Source: Nocardioidaceae bacterium
Lineage (GTDB): Bacteria; Actinomycetota; Actinomycetes; Propionibacteriales; Nocardioidaceae
DNA length: 64,000 nucleotides
Direction: 5' to 3'
Assembly (NCBI GenBank): GCA_030447865.1
Contig: JAUJOD010000003.1
Coordinates: 1-64,000 of the forward strand
The notes beneath the pieces are model-generated. The model saw only the letters and a list, made by a program, of their open reading frames with translations. It did not search any database and was not told the DNA's origin. Position 1 is the first letter of the stretch. Each line of letters opens with the position of its first letter. The translations under genes and the position numbers were made by a program. This document shows, in pieces, positions 50,477-59,920 of this stretch.

Positions 50477-51634
50477 ATGACCGAGAGCACAACAGGGTCT
50501 TCTGGTGCCGCCGGCAAAGACCTACGCCTTGAGGGCGTCACCAAGCGGTTCGGCGACTTCGTTGCGGTTGACGACCTGACGCTGACCGTTCCGCAAGGGT
50601 CGTTCTTCGCGCTGCTTGGTCCGTCCGGCTGCGGGAAGACCACGACGCTGCGCATGGTGGCCGGTCTGGACGAACCGACGACAGGACGGGTGCTCATCGG
50701 TGATGAGGACATCACAGACCTGCGGCCCTACAAGCGCCCGGTCAACACCGTCTTCCAGTCCTATGCCCTGTTCCCGCACTTGACGGTCTTCGACAACGTC
50801 GCCTTCGGGCCGCGTCGTCGTGGAGTCAAGGACTACCAGCAGAAGACTCGCGACATGCTGAAGCTGGTTCAGCTTGAGCCGTACGCCAGGCGTAAACCAG
50901 CACAGCTTTCTGGCGGTCAACAGCAGCGCGTTGCACTGGGCCGCGCCCTGATCAACGAGCCCGGAGTCCTGCTGCTCGACGAACCACTCGGCGCGCTCGA
51001 CCTGAAGCTCCGCCGCCAGATGCAGATCGAGCTCAAGCGGATCCAGACCGAGATCGGCATCACGTTCGTGCACGTCACCCACGACCAGGAGGAGGCCATG
51101 ACCATGGCCGACACCATCGCGGTGATGAACGCCGGTGTGATCGAGCAGCTCGGCGCACCCGGCGACCTCTACGAGAACCCGGAGACGACTTTCGTCGCCA
51201 ACTTCCTCGGCCAGTCGAACTTGATCATGGCTGACGTCATGGACACGTCGGGCCGGACCGTCGTGGTCGACTGCCACGGTCAGCAGGTGGGTGTCGAGTC
51301 GACACGCTCCCACACCAGCGAGGGCAGGGGCTGGCTCGGCGTACGACCCGAGAAGATCTTCGCGAGCCCGGCCGGGCTAGAGAATCATGACGGCTCGAAC
51401 GTGCTGACCGGCGGCCGGGTCAGTGATGTCAGCTTCGTGGGTGTCAGCACCCAGTACCTGGTGCGGATGCCGTGGGGGCAGGAGCTCATGGTCTTCGAGC
51501 AGAACACCGGCCAGCGAGCCGCGTTCAAGAACGGCGACGAGGTCGACCTGGCGTGGTCACGTGCGCATGCCTTCTTGCTCGATGCCGATCAGGACGCGCA
51601 GGCCGGCATGATGACGCCCGAAGCCGACACATGA
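50477..51634 (+). CDS. potA: polyamine ABC transporter ATP-binding protein
   Basis: A 385-residue ABC ATPase. Walker A GPSGCGKTT, signature LSGGQQQRVALGRAL, Walker B VLLLDEPLGALD and H-loop HVTHDQEE are intact. A C-terminal TOBE domain (WLGVRPEKIFASPAG) is present. ATG at 50477; the stop overlaps potB in ATGA. It powers import of polyamines. Confidence 0.94.
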   Translation: MTESTTGSSGAAGKDLRLEGVTKRFGDFVAVDDLTLTVPQGSFFALLGPSGCGKTTTLRMVAGLDEPTTGRVLIGDEDITDLRPYKRPVNTVFQSYALFPHLTVFDNVAFGPRRRGVKDYQQKTRDMLKLVQLEPYARRKPAQLSGGQQQRVALGRALINEPGVLLLDEPLGALDLKLRRQMQIELKRIQTEIGITFVHVTHDQEEAMTMADTIAVMNAGVIEQLGAPGDLYENPETTFVANFLGQSNLIMADVMDTSGRTVVVDCHGQQVGVESTRSHTSEGRGWLGVRPEKIFASPAGLENHDGSNVLTGGRVSDVSFVGVSTQYLVRMPWGQELMVFEQNTGQRAAFKNGDEVDLAWSRAHAFLLDADQDAQAGMMTPEADT

Positions 51635-52536
51635 CCGAGGCCGTCACGACACCTCCTGCGCCGCCGGCGCCCGTCGTCGACGGCGAGAACGCCAGGCGCC
51701 GAGGCTGGGGCTGGCTGCTGCTCATCCCCGGCATGCTCTGGCTGGCCATCTTCTTCCTGTTCCCGACAGTCCAGCTCTTCTTCACCTCGCTCTACGACCC
51801 GAGCGGTTCTTTCGAGCGCGGCTATGCGATGACGTGGCACGTCGCGAACTACGCCGACGCCATCATCGACACCTCCAATCTCTTTCTCCGCTCGTTTATG
51901 TACGCCGCCATCACGACGTTCGTCTGCCTGCTGCTGGCTTATCCACTGGCCTACGCCATCGCCTTCAAGTCGGGCCGGTGGAAGAACGTCATGCTGGTGC
52001 TGGTCATCGCACCGTTCTTCACGAGCTTCCTGCTTCGTACCCTCTCGTGGCGAGCGATCCTCTCCGACCGGGGGCCGGTGACGAGCTTCCTCCAGACGAT
52101 CGCGATCCTTCCCGACGACGGACGCCTGCTGGCAACACCCGTCGCGGTCATCGCCGGCCTCGTCTACAACTTCCTGCCGTTCATGACACTCCCGCTGTAC
52201 GCGTCACTCGACAAGGTCGACCACCGGCTGATCGAGGCGGCGGGCGACCTCTACTCGAGCCCGTTCACGGGCTTTCGCACGGTGACGTTTCCGCTGTCGC
52301 TGCCTGGAGTGGTGTCCGGCACCCTGCTGACGTTCATCCCAGCCAGCGGTGACTACATCAACGCTGAGCTACTGGGAACTCCGAAGCAGTACATGATCGG
52401 CAACCGGATCCAGGCGGCCTTCCTGACCGAGCGCAACTACCCCCTGGCCGCGAGCTTGTCGATCATCTTGATGGTGGTCGTCGTGCTGATGGTCATCGTG
52501 TATGTCCGGCGGGCCGGGACCGAGGAGCTGGTCTGA
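51631..52536 (+). CDS. potB: polyamine ABC transporter permease, first subunit
   Basis: A 301-residue inner-membrane permease with about six spans. The cytoplasmic EAA-type loop is IEAAGDLYSSPFTGFRTVTF. The ATG at 51631 overlaps potA's stop. An upstream extension of the frame belongs to potA's shadow. The stop overlaps potC by one base. Confidence 0.93.
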   Translation: MTEAVTTPPAPPAPVVDGENARRRGWGWLLLIPGMLWLAIFFLFPTVQLFFTSLYDPSGSFERGYAMTWHVANYADAIIDTSNLFLRSFMYAAITTFVCLLLAYPLAYAIAFKSGRWKNVMLVLVIAPFFTSFLLRTLSWRAILSDRGPVTSFLQTIAILPDDGRLLATPVAVIAGLVYNFLPFMTLPLYASLDKVDHRLIEAAGDLYSSPFTGFRTVTFPLSLPGVVSGTLLTFIPASGDYINAELLGTPKQYMIGNRIQAAFLTERNYPLAASLSIILMVVVVLMVIVYVRRAGTEELV

Positions 52537-53408
52537 TGTGTACCCCCACGCCGGCCCGAATCGCTGCCACCATCGACACGAAGTCGCCGAAGCCGCCCTC
52601 GCGCAAAGGCTTCGGCCGGTGGGTGTCTGACCACCTGGTGCTGTTCGTCGGGATCTTGGTCCTGGTTTACACATTCGTGCCGATCGGCTACATCTTCGCG
52701 CTGTCGTTCAACCAACCGTCAGGACGGTCTGCGACTGCGGAGTTCGAGTCCTTCACGTGGAACAACTGGGAGACGATCTGCGAACCTGACGGGCTCTGTG
52801 GCTCTCTCAAGTTGAGCTTCCAGATCAGCATCACGGCGACGATCCTGGCGACGGTTCTCGGCACGCTGATGGCGTTCGCGCTGGTGCGACACACGTTCCG
52901 TGGCCGGGCTACGTCGAACCTGGTCATCTTCTTGCCGATGGCGACGCCTGAGGTGGTGCTGGGCTCGTCGCTGTTGGCCATGTTCGTGGCCGTTGGCGTC
53001 GACGGCCTCCTGGGCTTCATCACGCTCGTCATTGCGCACGTGATGTTCACCCTGTCGTTCGTCGTGGTCACGGTGAAGGCTCGGCTCGCCGGTATGGACT
53101 CCCGCCTGGAGCAGGCCGCTATGGACCTCTACGCCAACGAGTGGCAGACGTTCCGGCTGATCACGCTGCCGCTCGCCATGCCGGGCATCGTGGCGGCGGC
53201 GATGCTGGCGTTCTCGTTGTCGTTCGACGACTTCATCGTCACCAACTTCACGTCCGGCCAGTCGGTGACGTTCCCATTGTTCGTCTACGGCAGCAAGCTG
53301 AAGGGCTTCGCACCCCAGCTGTTCGTCGTGGGCACGCTGATGTTCTTGATCTCGTTCGTGTTCGTGATCGCGGCCGAGCTCTGGCGCCGCCGCCGCCCGA
53401 CGTACTAG
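52536..53408 (+). CDS. potC: polyamine ABC transporter permease, second subunit
   Basis: A 290-residue permease with about six spans and the EAA-type loop LEQAAMDLYANEWQTFRLIT. The N-terminus is hydrophilic and basic. It ends the potDABC operon and abuts the convergent aminotransferase gene with no gap. Confidence 0.93.
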   Translation: MCTPTPARIAATIDTKSPKPPSRKGFGRWVSDHLVLFVGILVLVYTFVPIGYIFALSFNQPSGRSATAEFESFTWNNWETICEPDGLCGSLKLSFQISITATILATVLGTLMAFALVRHTFRGRATSNLVIFLPMATPEVVLGSSLLAMFVAVGVDGLLGFITLVIAHVMFTLSFVVVTVKARLAGMDSRLEQAAMDLYANEWQTFRLITLPLAMPGIVAAAMLAFSLSFDDFIVTNFTSGQSVTFPLFVYGSKLKGFAPQLFVVGTLMFLISFVFVIAAELWRRRRPTY

Positions 53409-54797
53409 CTAGATGCGGGTCCAGGCCTGGGTCAGTACGTCGCGCAGGATCTGCTCCATCTCGTCGAAGTGTTGCTGGTCGCAGATCAGCGGCGGTGACA
53501 GTTGTACGACGGGGTCGCCGCGGTCGTCGGTTCGGCAGTACAGGCCGGCGTCGTACAGAGCCCTGGACAAGAAGCCCCGCAACATGAGCTCGGACTCCTC
53601 GGAGTTGAACGTCTCCTTCGTCGCCTGGTCCTTAACCAGCTCGATGCCATAGAAGAACCCGTCGCCGCGGACGTCTCCCACGATGGGGAGGTCCTTAAGC
53701 TTCTCCAGCGTCGAGCGGAACGCGTCCTGGGTGTCGAGGACGTGCTGGTTGAGGCCCTCCCGCTCAAAGATGTCGAGGTTCGCCATCGCGACGGCCGTGG
53801 AGACGGGGTGACCGCCGAAGGTGTAGCCGTGCACGAACGACGCGTTGCCCTTGGAGAACGGCTCGAACAGCCGATCGATCGCGATCATGGCGCCGAGCGG
53901 CGCGTAACCGGATGTGATGCCCTTCGCGCAGGTGACGATGTCAGGCAGATAGCCGTAGCGTTCAGCGGCGAACATGTGCCCGAGCCGCCCGAACGCGCAG
54001 ATGACCTCGTCGCTGACCAGCAGGACGTCGTACTCGTCGCAGATCTCCCTGACCCGCTCGAAGTACCCGGGAGGCGGCGGGAAGCAGCCTCCGGCGTTCT
54101 GAACCGGCTCGAGGAACACGGCCGCGACCGTCTCGGGGCCTTCGTACTCGATGGCCACGCCGATCTGGTCGGCGGCCCAGCGGCCGAAGGCCTCGGGGTC
54201 GTCGCCGTGCTGAGCTGCGCGGTAGATGTTGGTGTTCGGCACCCGGAAGGTGCTGGGCACCAGCGGCTCAAAGGGCGCCTTGAGGCTGGGCAGCCCGGTG
54301 ATCGACAAGGCGCCCTGAGTGGTGCCGTGGTAGGCGATCGCTCGAGAGATGACCTTGTGCTTACCGGGCCGACCGGTCAGCTTGAAGTACTGCTTGGCGA
54401 GCTTCCAGGCCGACTCGACGGCCTCGCCACCGCCGGAGGTGAAGAACACTCGGTTGAGGTCGCCGGGGGCGTAGCTCGCGACCCGCTGAGCGAGTTCGAT
54501 CGCGTTCGGGTGGGCATAGGACCACAGCGGCATGAACGCGAGCGTCTCGGTTTGTTTTCTGGCGGCCTCGGCGAGCTCGGTGCGGCCGTGGCCTACCTGG
54601 CTGACGAACAGCCCGGCGAGCGCGTCGAGGTAGCGCTTGCCGCGAGCGTCGTAGATGTAGGCACCTTCGCCTCTGACGATGATCGGCACCTCGGCACTGT
54701 CGTACGACGACATGCGCGTGAAGTGCAACCACAGGTGGTCGCGGGCGGACTGTTGCAGGGCAGCGAAGTCGAGGTCTTGGCTCTGGTCGATCGTCAT
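53409..54797 (-). CDS. class III aminotransferase (putrescine/diamine type)
   Basis: A 462-residue PLP aminotransferase. The PLP-phosphate region FFTSGGGEAVESAWKLAKQY, YHGTTQGALSITG, the aspartate in VLLVSDEVICAFGRLG and the Schiff-base lysine in CAKGITSGYAPLGA are intact. Closest in character to putrescine-pyruvate (SpuC-like) and omega-amino acid aminotransferases. ATG at 54797 is favoured over a longer frame. It probably converts an imported diamine to an aminoaldehyde for the aldehyde dehydrogenase at 58 kb. Confidence 0.9.
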   Translation of the reverse strand: MTIDQSQDLDFAALQQSARDHLWLHFTRMSSYDSAEVPIIVRGEGAYIYDARGKRYLDALAGLFVSQVGHGRTELAEAARKQTETLAFMPLWSYAHPNAIELAQRVASYAPGDLNRVFFTSGGGEAVESAWKLAKQYFKLTGRPGKHKVISRAIAYHGTTQGALSITGLPSLKAPFEPLVPSTFRVPNTNIYRAAQHGDDPEAFGRWAADQIGVAIEYEGPETVAAVFLEPVQNAGGCFPPPPGYFERVREICDEYDVLLVSDEVICAFGRLGHMFAAERYGYLPDIVTCAKGITSGYAPLGAMIAIDRLFEPFSKGNASFVHGYTFGGHPVSTAVAMANLDIFEREGLNQHVLDTQDAFRSTLEKLKDLPIVGDVRGDGFFYGIELVKDQATKETFNSEESELMLRGFLSRALYDAGLYCRTDDRGDPVVQLSPPLICDQQHFDEMEQILRDVLTQAWTRI

Positions 54798-55023
54798 GAT
54801 GTCAGTGTGCCGCGAGCGGGGTGATCGTGGCAAGTGAATCAGTGGTAAGACATACCGTAGGCAAAGCACCTGCCCCGTCGCCTGCCGCGATTACGACGGA
54901 ATCTGTTGTCGGTAGGCATTGGCGTGCCGTTGGGAGATGAGGTAGCCGGGTCGGTGCTCGGTAGCCTAACCTGTCGCCATGCGATATCCGGCGGCGCAGC
55001 CTTAAGTCGTACCACGCGGCCTT
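54798..55023. promoter_or_regulatory. divergent intergenic region between aminotransferase and MFS genes
   Basis: This 226-base stretch must hold both promoters. A small inverted pair GGTA-n5-TACC occurs at about 54843-54855 (within gtggtaagacataccgta). A tagcctaac motif near 54963 could be a -10 region for the MFS gene. Nothing stronger is visible. Confidence 0.3.
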
Positions 55024-56238
55024 GTGCTGCGTGTCCTCGGTTACTACTCGACCCGTGACCTGATCCCGCTCTATGGGATCTACGCGCTGCTGTTTCGCGA
55101 CCACGGGCTCTCCGCGGGTGCGATCTCCTCACTCTTCGTCATCTGGTCGATCACATCCTTTGTTTGCGAGATCCCCTCCGGCGCCTGGGCCGACACCGTC
55201 GATCGCCGCCGACTGTTGGTGTGGAGCGCGCTCGTCTACGCGGCGGGTTTCGGCGTCTGGACGCTCCACCCGACCTACCTGGGATTTGCCGCGGGGTTCG
55301 TGCTGTGGGGCGTCAGCGGCGCGGTCATGTCCGGCACCTTCGAGGCGCTGCTGTACGACGAGTTGGCCGCCCGGTCGGCCACCTGGAGGTATCCGCAGCT
55401 CATCGGGTGGGCGCATTCGGGCGCCATGGCGGCCAACCTCATCGCGACGCTGCTTGCCGCCCCGCTGTACGGCTGGGGTGGCTACGCGCTGGTGGGGTGG
55501 GTCAGTGTCGCCGTCGCCGCGGTCCATGGACTGCTCGCCTGGTTCTTACCGGCTACGCCAACGGTCGCGTCGGCAGAGCCGGAGACCGCGTCTGCTGCCG
55601 CTGCGCCCGACCGATTGGCGGAGCGCTACCGCTCCATGCTGACCGCCGGGCTACGAGAGGCGACGCGGCATGCGCCCGTGCGTCACGCGGTGCTGATCGC
55701 GGCCGCGATGCTGGGACTGACCGTCTACGACGAGTACTTCCCGCTGGTGGCGCGCGACAACGGCGCCTCGACGGCAGCCGTGCCGGTGCTGGTGGGGATG
55801 GTCGTCGCCGGGCAGTTCATCGGTACGGCGCTTGCTGGCCGCACCGCTGCCATGTCCAGCCGGGCGATGGCTTGGGTGGTCGCCGCCTCGGCGACCCTCA
55901 TCGCCGCCGGCGCGATCAGCGGCCACCCGGCCGGGTTCGCTGCCATCGCGATCGGCTACGGACTCGTCAACAACGCGATCATCGTCAGCGAGGCACGTCT
56001 GCAGGAGGTGATCACCGGCCCAGCTCGGGCGACGGTGACGTCGGTGACTGGCCTGTCGTGCGAGGTGGTTGCGCTGTCGGCGTACGCAATGATGGCCATC
56101 GGGTCCGGGTGGCTTTCGGTGGCGACGCTGGTAGCGCTGCTCGGGGTGCCGATGCTGGGAGTCGCAGTCGCCGTGGCCCGTTGGCTGCCCAACGCGCGGG
56201 TGGGCCGCGATGTCAGCGGAAGGCTGACTCGCCGGTGA
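55024..56238 (+). CDS. MFS transporter
   Basis: A 404-residue major facilitator protein with about twelve spans. The loop between spans 2 and 3 has EIPSGAWADTVDRRRLL, the MFS motif A (GxxaDrxgrr). Substrate unknown. GTG start at 55024 without a good Shine-Dalgarno, so the start is uncertain. Its 3' end overlaps the convergent acyl-CoA dehydrogenase gene by 26 bases. Confidence 0.85.
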   Translation: MLRVLGYYSTRDLIPLYGIYALLFRDHGLSAGAISSLFVIWSITSFVCEIPSGAWADTVDRRRLLVWSALVYAAGFGVWTLHPTYLGFAAGFVLWGVSGAVMSGTFEALLYDELAARSATWRYPQLIGWAHSGAMAANLIATLLAAPLYGWGGYALVGWVSVAVAAVHGLLAWFLPATPTVASAEPETASAAAAPDRLAERYRSMLTAGLREATRHAPVRHAVLIAAAMLGLTVYDEYFPLVARDNGASTAAVPVLVGMVVAGQFIGTALAGRTAAMSSRAMAWVVAASATLIAAGAISGHPAGFAAIAIGYGLVNNAIIVSEARLQEVITGPARATVTSVTGLSCEVVALSAYAMMAIGSGWLSVATLVALLGVPMLGVAVAVARWLPNARVGRDVSGRLTRR

Positions 56239-57418
56239 GCGCCTGGCCGATGATCAGCTGGTGCACCTCCGACGTGCCCTCGTACGTGAGCACCGACTCC
56301 AGGTTGTTGGCGTGCCGGAGTACCGGGTAGTCCATCGTGATGCCGTTGGCGGCGAGGATCGTGCGGCACTCCCTGGCGATCGCGATCGCTACTCGGGTGT
56401 TGTTGAGCTTGCCCAGGCTGACTTGCTCCGGACGGATCTTGCCTGCGTCTTTGAGCCGGCCCAGGTGCAGAGCCAGCAGCATGCCCTTGCCGAGCTCGAG
56501 CGTCATGTCGGCCAGCTTGGCCTGGGTGAGCTGGTAGGCGGCCAAGGACTTGTCGAACACCCGCCGGGTTCGGGCGTACTCGATCGTCGTCTCCAGGCAG
56601 TCGCGAGCGGCGCCCAGGCTCCCGAAGACAATGCCGAAGCGCGCCTCCGAAAGACACGTCAGCGGAGCTGCCAGGCCACGGGCGGCAGGCAGCATGGCAG
56701 CCGCTGGGAGCCGCACGTTGTCAAGCACCAGCTCACTTGTGACCGAGGCGCGCAGCGACAGCTTGCGCCTTATCTCGGCCGCCGAGAACCCCCGCGTGTC
56801 GGTGGGCACGACGAAGCCGCGGATGCCGTCGTCGGTGCGGGCCCAGACGACGGCCACGTCGGCGATCGACCCGTTGGTGATCCACGTCTTAGTGCCGTTG
56901 AGCACCCAGTCGGCCCCGTAACGCACCGCGCGGGTGCGTATCCCACCCGGGTCGGAGCCGAAGTCCGCCTCGGTGAGCCCGAAGCATCCGATGGCCTCGC
57001 CGGCCGCCATCTTCGGCAGCCACTCCTGCTTCTGCTCCTCGCTGCCGAAGCGGTAGACGGCGTACATGGCAAGCGAGCCCTGCACCGACACCAGGCTGCG
57101 GATGCCCGAGTCCGCCGCCTCCAGCTCCAGACAAGCCAGACCGTACGACGTCGCGTCGGTGCCCGCGCAGCCGTAGCCCTCCAGGTGCATGCCGAGGAGC
57201 CCGATCCCGGCCAGCTGCTTGGCGAGGTCACGGGCAGGGACAGCGCCTTTCTCGTACCAATCCGCGATGTGGGGGCGCACGTGGTCGTCGCAGAAGCGGC
57301 GCACGGCGTCGCGGATCGCGATCTCCTCAGCGTCGAGCAGCGCGTCGATGGCGAACAGGTCAAGCGGTGCGGTCGGCGTGGGCGCGTCCTTCGGCACGAC
57401 GAACTCCTCTACGTCCAA
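56213..57418 (-). CDS. acyl-CoA dehydrogenase, glutaryl-CoA dehydrogenase type
   Basis: A 401-residue flavoenzyme. FGLTEADFGSDPGGIRTRA and WVLNGTKTWITNG bind FAD and acyl-CoA. The catalytic glutamate is in VLTYEGTSEVHQLIIGQALTG, the wording typical of glutaryl-CoA dehydrogenases, which oxidise and decarboxylate glutaryl-CoA to crotonyl-CoA. That would link the region to lysine or cadaverine breakdown. TTG start at 57418. Another short-chain dicarboxylyl substrate is possible. Confidence 0.85.
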   Translation of the reverse strand: MDVEEFVVPKDAPTPTAPLDLFAIDALLDAEEIAIRDAVRRFCDDHVRPHIADWYEKGAVPARDLAKQLAGIGLLGMHLEGYGCAGTDATSYGLACLELEAADSGIRSLVSVQGSLAMYAVYRFGSEEQKQEWLPKMAAGEAIGCFGLTEADFGSDPGGIRTRAVRYGADWVLNGTKTWITNGSIADVAVVWARTDDGIRGFVVPTDTRGFSAAEIRRKLSLRASVTSELVLDNVRLPAAAMLPAARGLAAPLTCLSEARFGIVFGSLGAARDCLETTIEYARTRRVFDKSLAAYQLTQAKLADMTLELGKGMLLALHLGRLKDAGKIRPEQVSLGKLNNTRVAIAIARECRTILAANGITMDYPVLRHANNLESVLTYEGTSEVHQLIIGQALTGESAFR

Positions 57419-57540
57419 CGGCCGTCGGAGGTGGCTGCCACTCTGGACCGACGTTGGAGCACTTCGAGGGCTAGTCCCGGCGCATCGCAGTGTGGAGCGG
57501 TGAAGGTTGAACCGGGCAACGGAAGGACCCGGGCGAGCAA

Positions 57541-57834
57541 GCTAGCGGTGCTCGAGCTCTTCGGGATCCCCGCTCTTCTTGAAAGTGTCGATGAGCTCCC
57601 TGTCCGGGTTGTAGTCCGGTGGCGGGTCCTTCGGCTCAGCTGGTGGTTCGGGCTCATCTGGGCGCTCACCCATCCCGGGCTCCTGCACGGAGGGCTTCCC
57701 CCCTCTCGCTTGTACGCCTCTACAGCCCGCCTGCTGCCCTCAAGGTCGGCCATCAGGTCGTCGTCGGGGTTAACCGGTGGTGGCGCTGGATTGGCCGCAG
57801 CCACCGGCTCCTTGGTGACGATCCTCTCGCTCAC
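57541..57834 (-). pseudogene. short Pro/Glu/Asp-rich protein, frameshifted in a G run
   Basis: A GTG at 57834 begins MSERIVTKEPVAAANPAPPP and runs to AVEAYKREGG. Then the frame is lost at a run of six G on the minus strand (57697-57702). One more G would restore the continuation KPSVQEPGMGERPDEPEPPA through PDYNPDRELIDTFKKSG to a stop at 57541. The product would be about 98 residues and soluble, with a weakly repeated NPDxxL unit. I do not recognise it. It follows the membrane protein gene by five bases. Confidence 0.6.
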
Positions 57835-57839
57835 ACTGG

Positions 57840-58284
57840 CTACCTCCTCGAAGACACTGTAGATGCCACAACGGTCAGCGCCACAGCAACTCCGAGAATC
57901 AGCGCCGAGGCGGTGACAAGCCGGGCCTTCCACTTCAAGCGGTCTTGGACCTGGCGGTACATAGATGCGGGTGTCCAGAAGCCGAAGCCGAGTGAACTCC
58001 TCATCTGCCGTCAGATACTTGTCACGAAGAGTGAGCAACGCGATGGTCGGAAACCGTCGGGGTACAAAGGCCACTCCAGCAAGGATGGCAGCCATCCCAG
58101 CGAATGCAGTCCCGATTTGAGCCAGTGCACCGTTGAGGTTCCCCGCAGTGAGAGCGACGATGACGCCGGAGAAGCCGAGGAGAACCCCAGCTTTGGTGTC
58201 GAGGGCGTCGTACCGCCGCTCATGGGCGGCGACTTCTGCCGAAGCTTCCTCGCCTAACAGGCCAAGGGACGGCAGACCGGACAT
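57840..58284 (-). pseudogene. small membrane protein, frameshifted
   Basis: ATG at 58284 gives AAHERRYDALDTKAGVLLGF, then hydrophobic spans VIVALTAGNL and FAGMAAILAGVAFV, and RLRLLDTRI. After that the frame breaks (near 57960). The adjacent frame gives MYRQVQDRLKWKARLVTASA and a last span (LILGVAVALTVVASTV) to a stop at 57840. The repaired protein is about 148 residues with three spans. Family unrecognised, though the HERRYDxLDTKAGxLLGF motif looks conserved. Confidence 0.6.
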
Positions 58285-58289
58285 CGCAG

Positions 58290-58360
58290 CACCATAGGTG
58301 ACGACACTGACTTCAACGGTTTGACTCGCCCCTTAGCCCGTTGAACAGTTGCCTATGGTG
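58290..58360. repeat. R4 nested palindrome between divergent genes
   Basis: Outer arms CACCATAGG (58290-58298) and CCTATGGTG (58352-58360) are perfect, and inner arms TTCAACGG (58312-58319) and CCGTTGAA (58338-58345) are also perfect. The 71-base nested structure lies six bases upstream of the membrane protein gene start and 120 bases before the aldehyde dehydrogenase start. It may be an operator or another palindromic element. Only one copy was seen. Confidence 0.75.
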
Positions 58361-58479
58361 TTGACCGCCTAAGCGACGAAAAGCAACGGTGGACCATCGC
58401 CGTACTAGCGGTTTCGATTGCCGCAGGCTACTTTTGCCTCCGTATTGATCCTTCTTCGAGCTTGGTACAAGGGGCTTTG

Positions 58480-59916
58480 ATGAGCACTGGCCGCACACTG
58501 CAGAACCTGATCAACGGGGAGTACGTCGACAGCGCCCACGGCCGGACCTTGACCCTGGTGAACCCCTCGACGGAGGAGGAGTTCGCCGAGGCACCGATCT
58601 CGAACACAGAAGACGTCGACCGCGCGGTGCGGGCGGCTGAGCGGGCCTTCGAGACCTGGCGAGACACAACCCCGGCCGAGCGCCAGCTGGCGCTGCTCAG
58701 GCTGGCCGACGCTCTGGAGGCGCGAGCCGACGAGTTCGTGCAGATCGAGAGCGAGAACACCGGCAAGCCGCTGGGGCTGACCGCGAGCGAGGAGCTCCCC
58801 CCCGCCATCGATCAGGTCAGGTTCTTCGCGGGTGCAGCCCGGGTGCTCGAGGGTCGCTCCGCCGGTGAGTACATGGCCGGCCACACGTCGTTCGTCCGCC
58901 GGGAGCCGATCGGCGTCGTGGCCCAAGTCACGCCGTGGAACTACCCATTGATGATGGCGATCTGGAAGATTGCTCCGGCCCTGGCGGCCGGGAACGCCGT
59001 CGTCATCAAGCCGTCGGACACCACGCCCGCGTCGACTGTGCTGCTTGGTGAGATCTGCCAGGAGTTCTTCCCGCCGGGGGTGATGAACGTCATCACTGGC
59101 GACCGCGACACCGGTCGAGCGCTTGTGGAGCACCCAATTCCGCAGATGGTGTCGATAACCGGTTCTGTGCGGGCAGGCATGCAGGTGGCCGCCTCGGCGG
59201 CGCAGGATTTGAAGAGGGCCCACCTCGAGCTCGGCGGCAAGGCGCCGGTCGTGGTGTTCGACGACGCCGATCTCGAGGCGGCGGCTGAGGCGATCGCAGT
59301 CGCGGGGTACTTCAACGCCGGGCAGGACTGCACGGCGGCAACCCGGGTGCTGACGGGGCCTGGCATTCATCAGGACTTCGTGGCAGCGCTCACCGACCAG
59401 GCCAAGAACACCAAGACGGGGCAGCCCGACGACGACGAGGTCCTCTACGGCCCGGTGAACAACCCCAACCAACTGCAGCGGGTGAGCGGCTTTATCGAGC
59501 GGCTGCCGGACCATGCCCAGCTGCAGACCGGCGGCTCGCGGGTGGGGGAGCAGGGCTACTTCTTCGCTCCGACCGTCGTGTCGGGGCTCCGCCAAGAGGA
59601 CGAGGCCATCCAGGACGAGATCTTCGGGCCGGTCATCACCGTGCAGCAGTTCTCCGACGAGGAGGAGGCGCTGCGCTGGGCCAACGGCGTGGAGTACGGC
59701 CTCGCCAGCAGCGTGTGGACGCGCGACCACGGGCGGGCCATGCGGATGGCCCGGCGGCTCGACTTCGGCTGTGTGTGGATCAACACCCACATCCCGATCG
59801 TCGCGGAGATGCCGCATGGCGGGTTCAAGCACTCCGGATACGGCAAGGACCTGTCGATGTACGGCCTCGAGGACTACACGCGCATCAAGCACGTGATGTC
59901 GAACATCGAGAGCTGA
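58480..59916 (+). CDS. aldehyde dehydrogenase (gamma-aminobutyraldehyde type)
   Basis: A 478-residue NAD-dependent aldehyde dehydrogenase. [22 protein letters not shown], the catalytic glutamate in LELGGKAP and the cysteine in FNAGQDCTA are intact. FNAGQDCTA and the C-terminal [20 protein letters not shown] wording are those of gamma-aminobutyraldehyde/betaine aldehyde enzymes. It would oxidise the aminoaldehyde made by the aminotransferase. ATG at 58480 with AAGGGG upstream. The saccharopine-type gene follows after four bases. Confidence 0.88.
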   Translation: MSTGRTLQNLINGEYVDSAHGRTLTLVNPSTEEEFAEAPISNTEDVDRAVRAAERAFETWRDTTPAERQLALLRLADALEARADEFVQIESENTGKPLGLTASEELPPAIDQVRFFAGAARVLEGRSAGEYMAGHTSFVRREPIGVVAQVTPWNYPLMMAIWKIAPALAAGNAVVIKPSDTTPASTVLLGEICQEFFPPGVMNVITGDRDTGRALVEHPIPQMVSITGSVRAGMQVAASAAQDLKRAHLELGGKAPVVVFDDADLEAAAEAIAVAGYFNAGQDCTAATRVLTGPGIHQDFVAALTDQAKNTKTGQPDDDEVLYGPVNNPNQLQRVSGFIERLPDHAQLQTGGSRVGEQGYFFAPTVVSGLRQEDEAIQDEIFGPVITVQQFSDEEEALRWANGVEYGLASSVWTRDHGRAMRMARRLDFGCVWINTHIPIVAEMPHGGFKHSGYGKDLSMYGLEDYTRIKHVMSNIES

Positions 59917-59920
59917 CCGG

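Noticed and set aside
49188-50492. Long minus-strand open frame opposite potD, and similar ones opposite smc (18198-19412), ffh (24160-25515), the aminotransferase (53502-54824), the glutaryl-CoA dehydrogenase (56261-57862) and both aldehyde dehydrogenases (58405-59928, 61160-62710)
   Set aside because: Each lies wholly or largely antisense to a gene with clear family motifs and has a low-complexity translation; high-GC codon bias produces such frames routinely.
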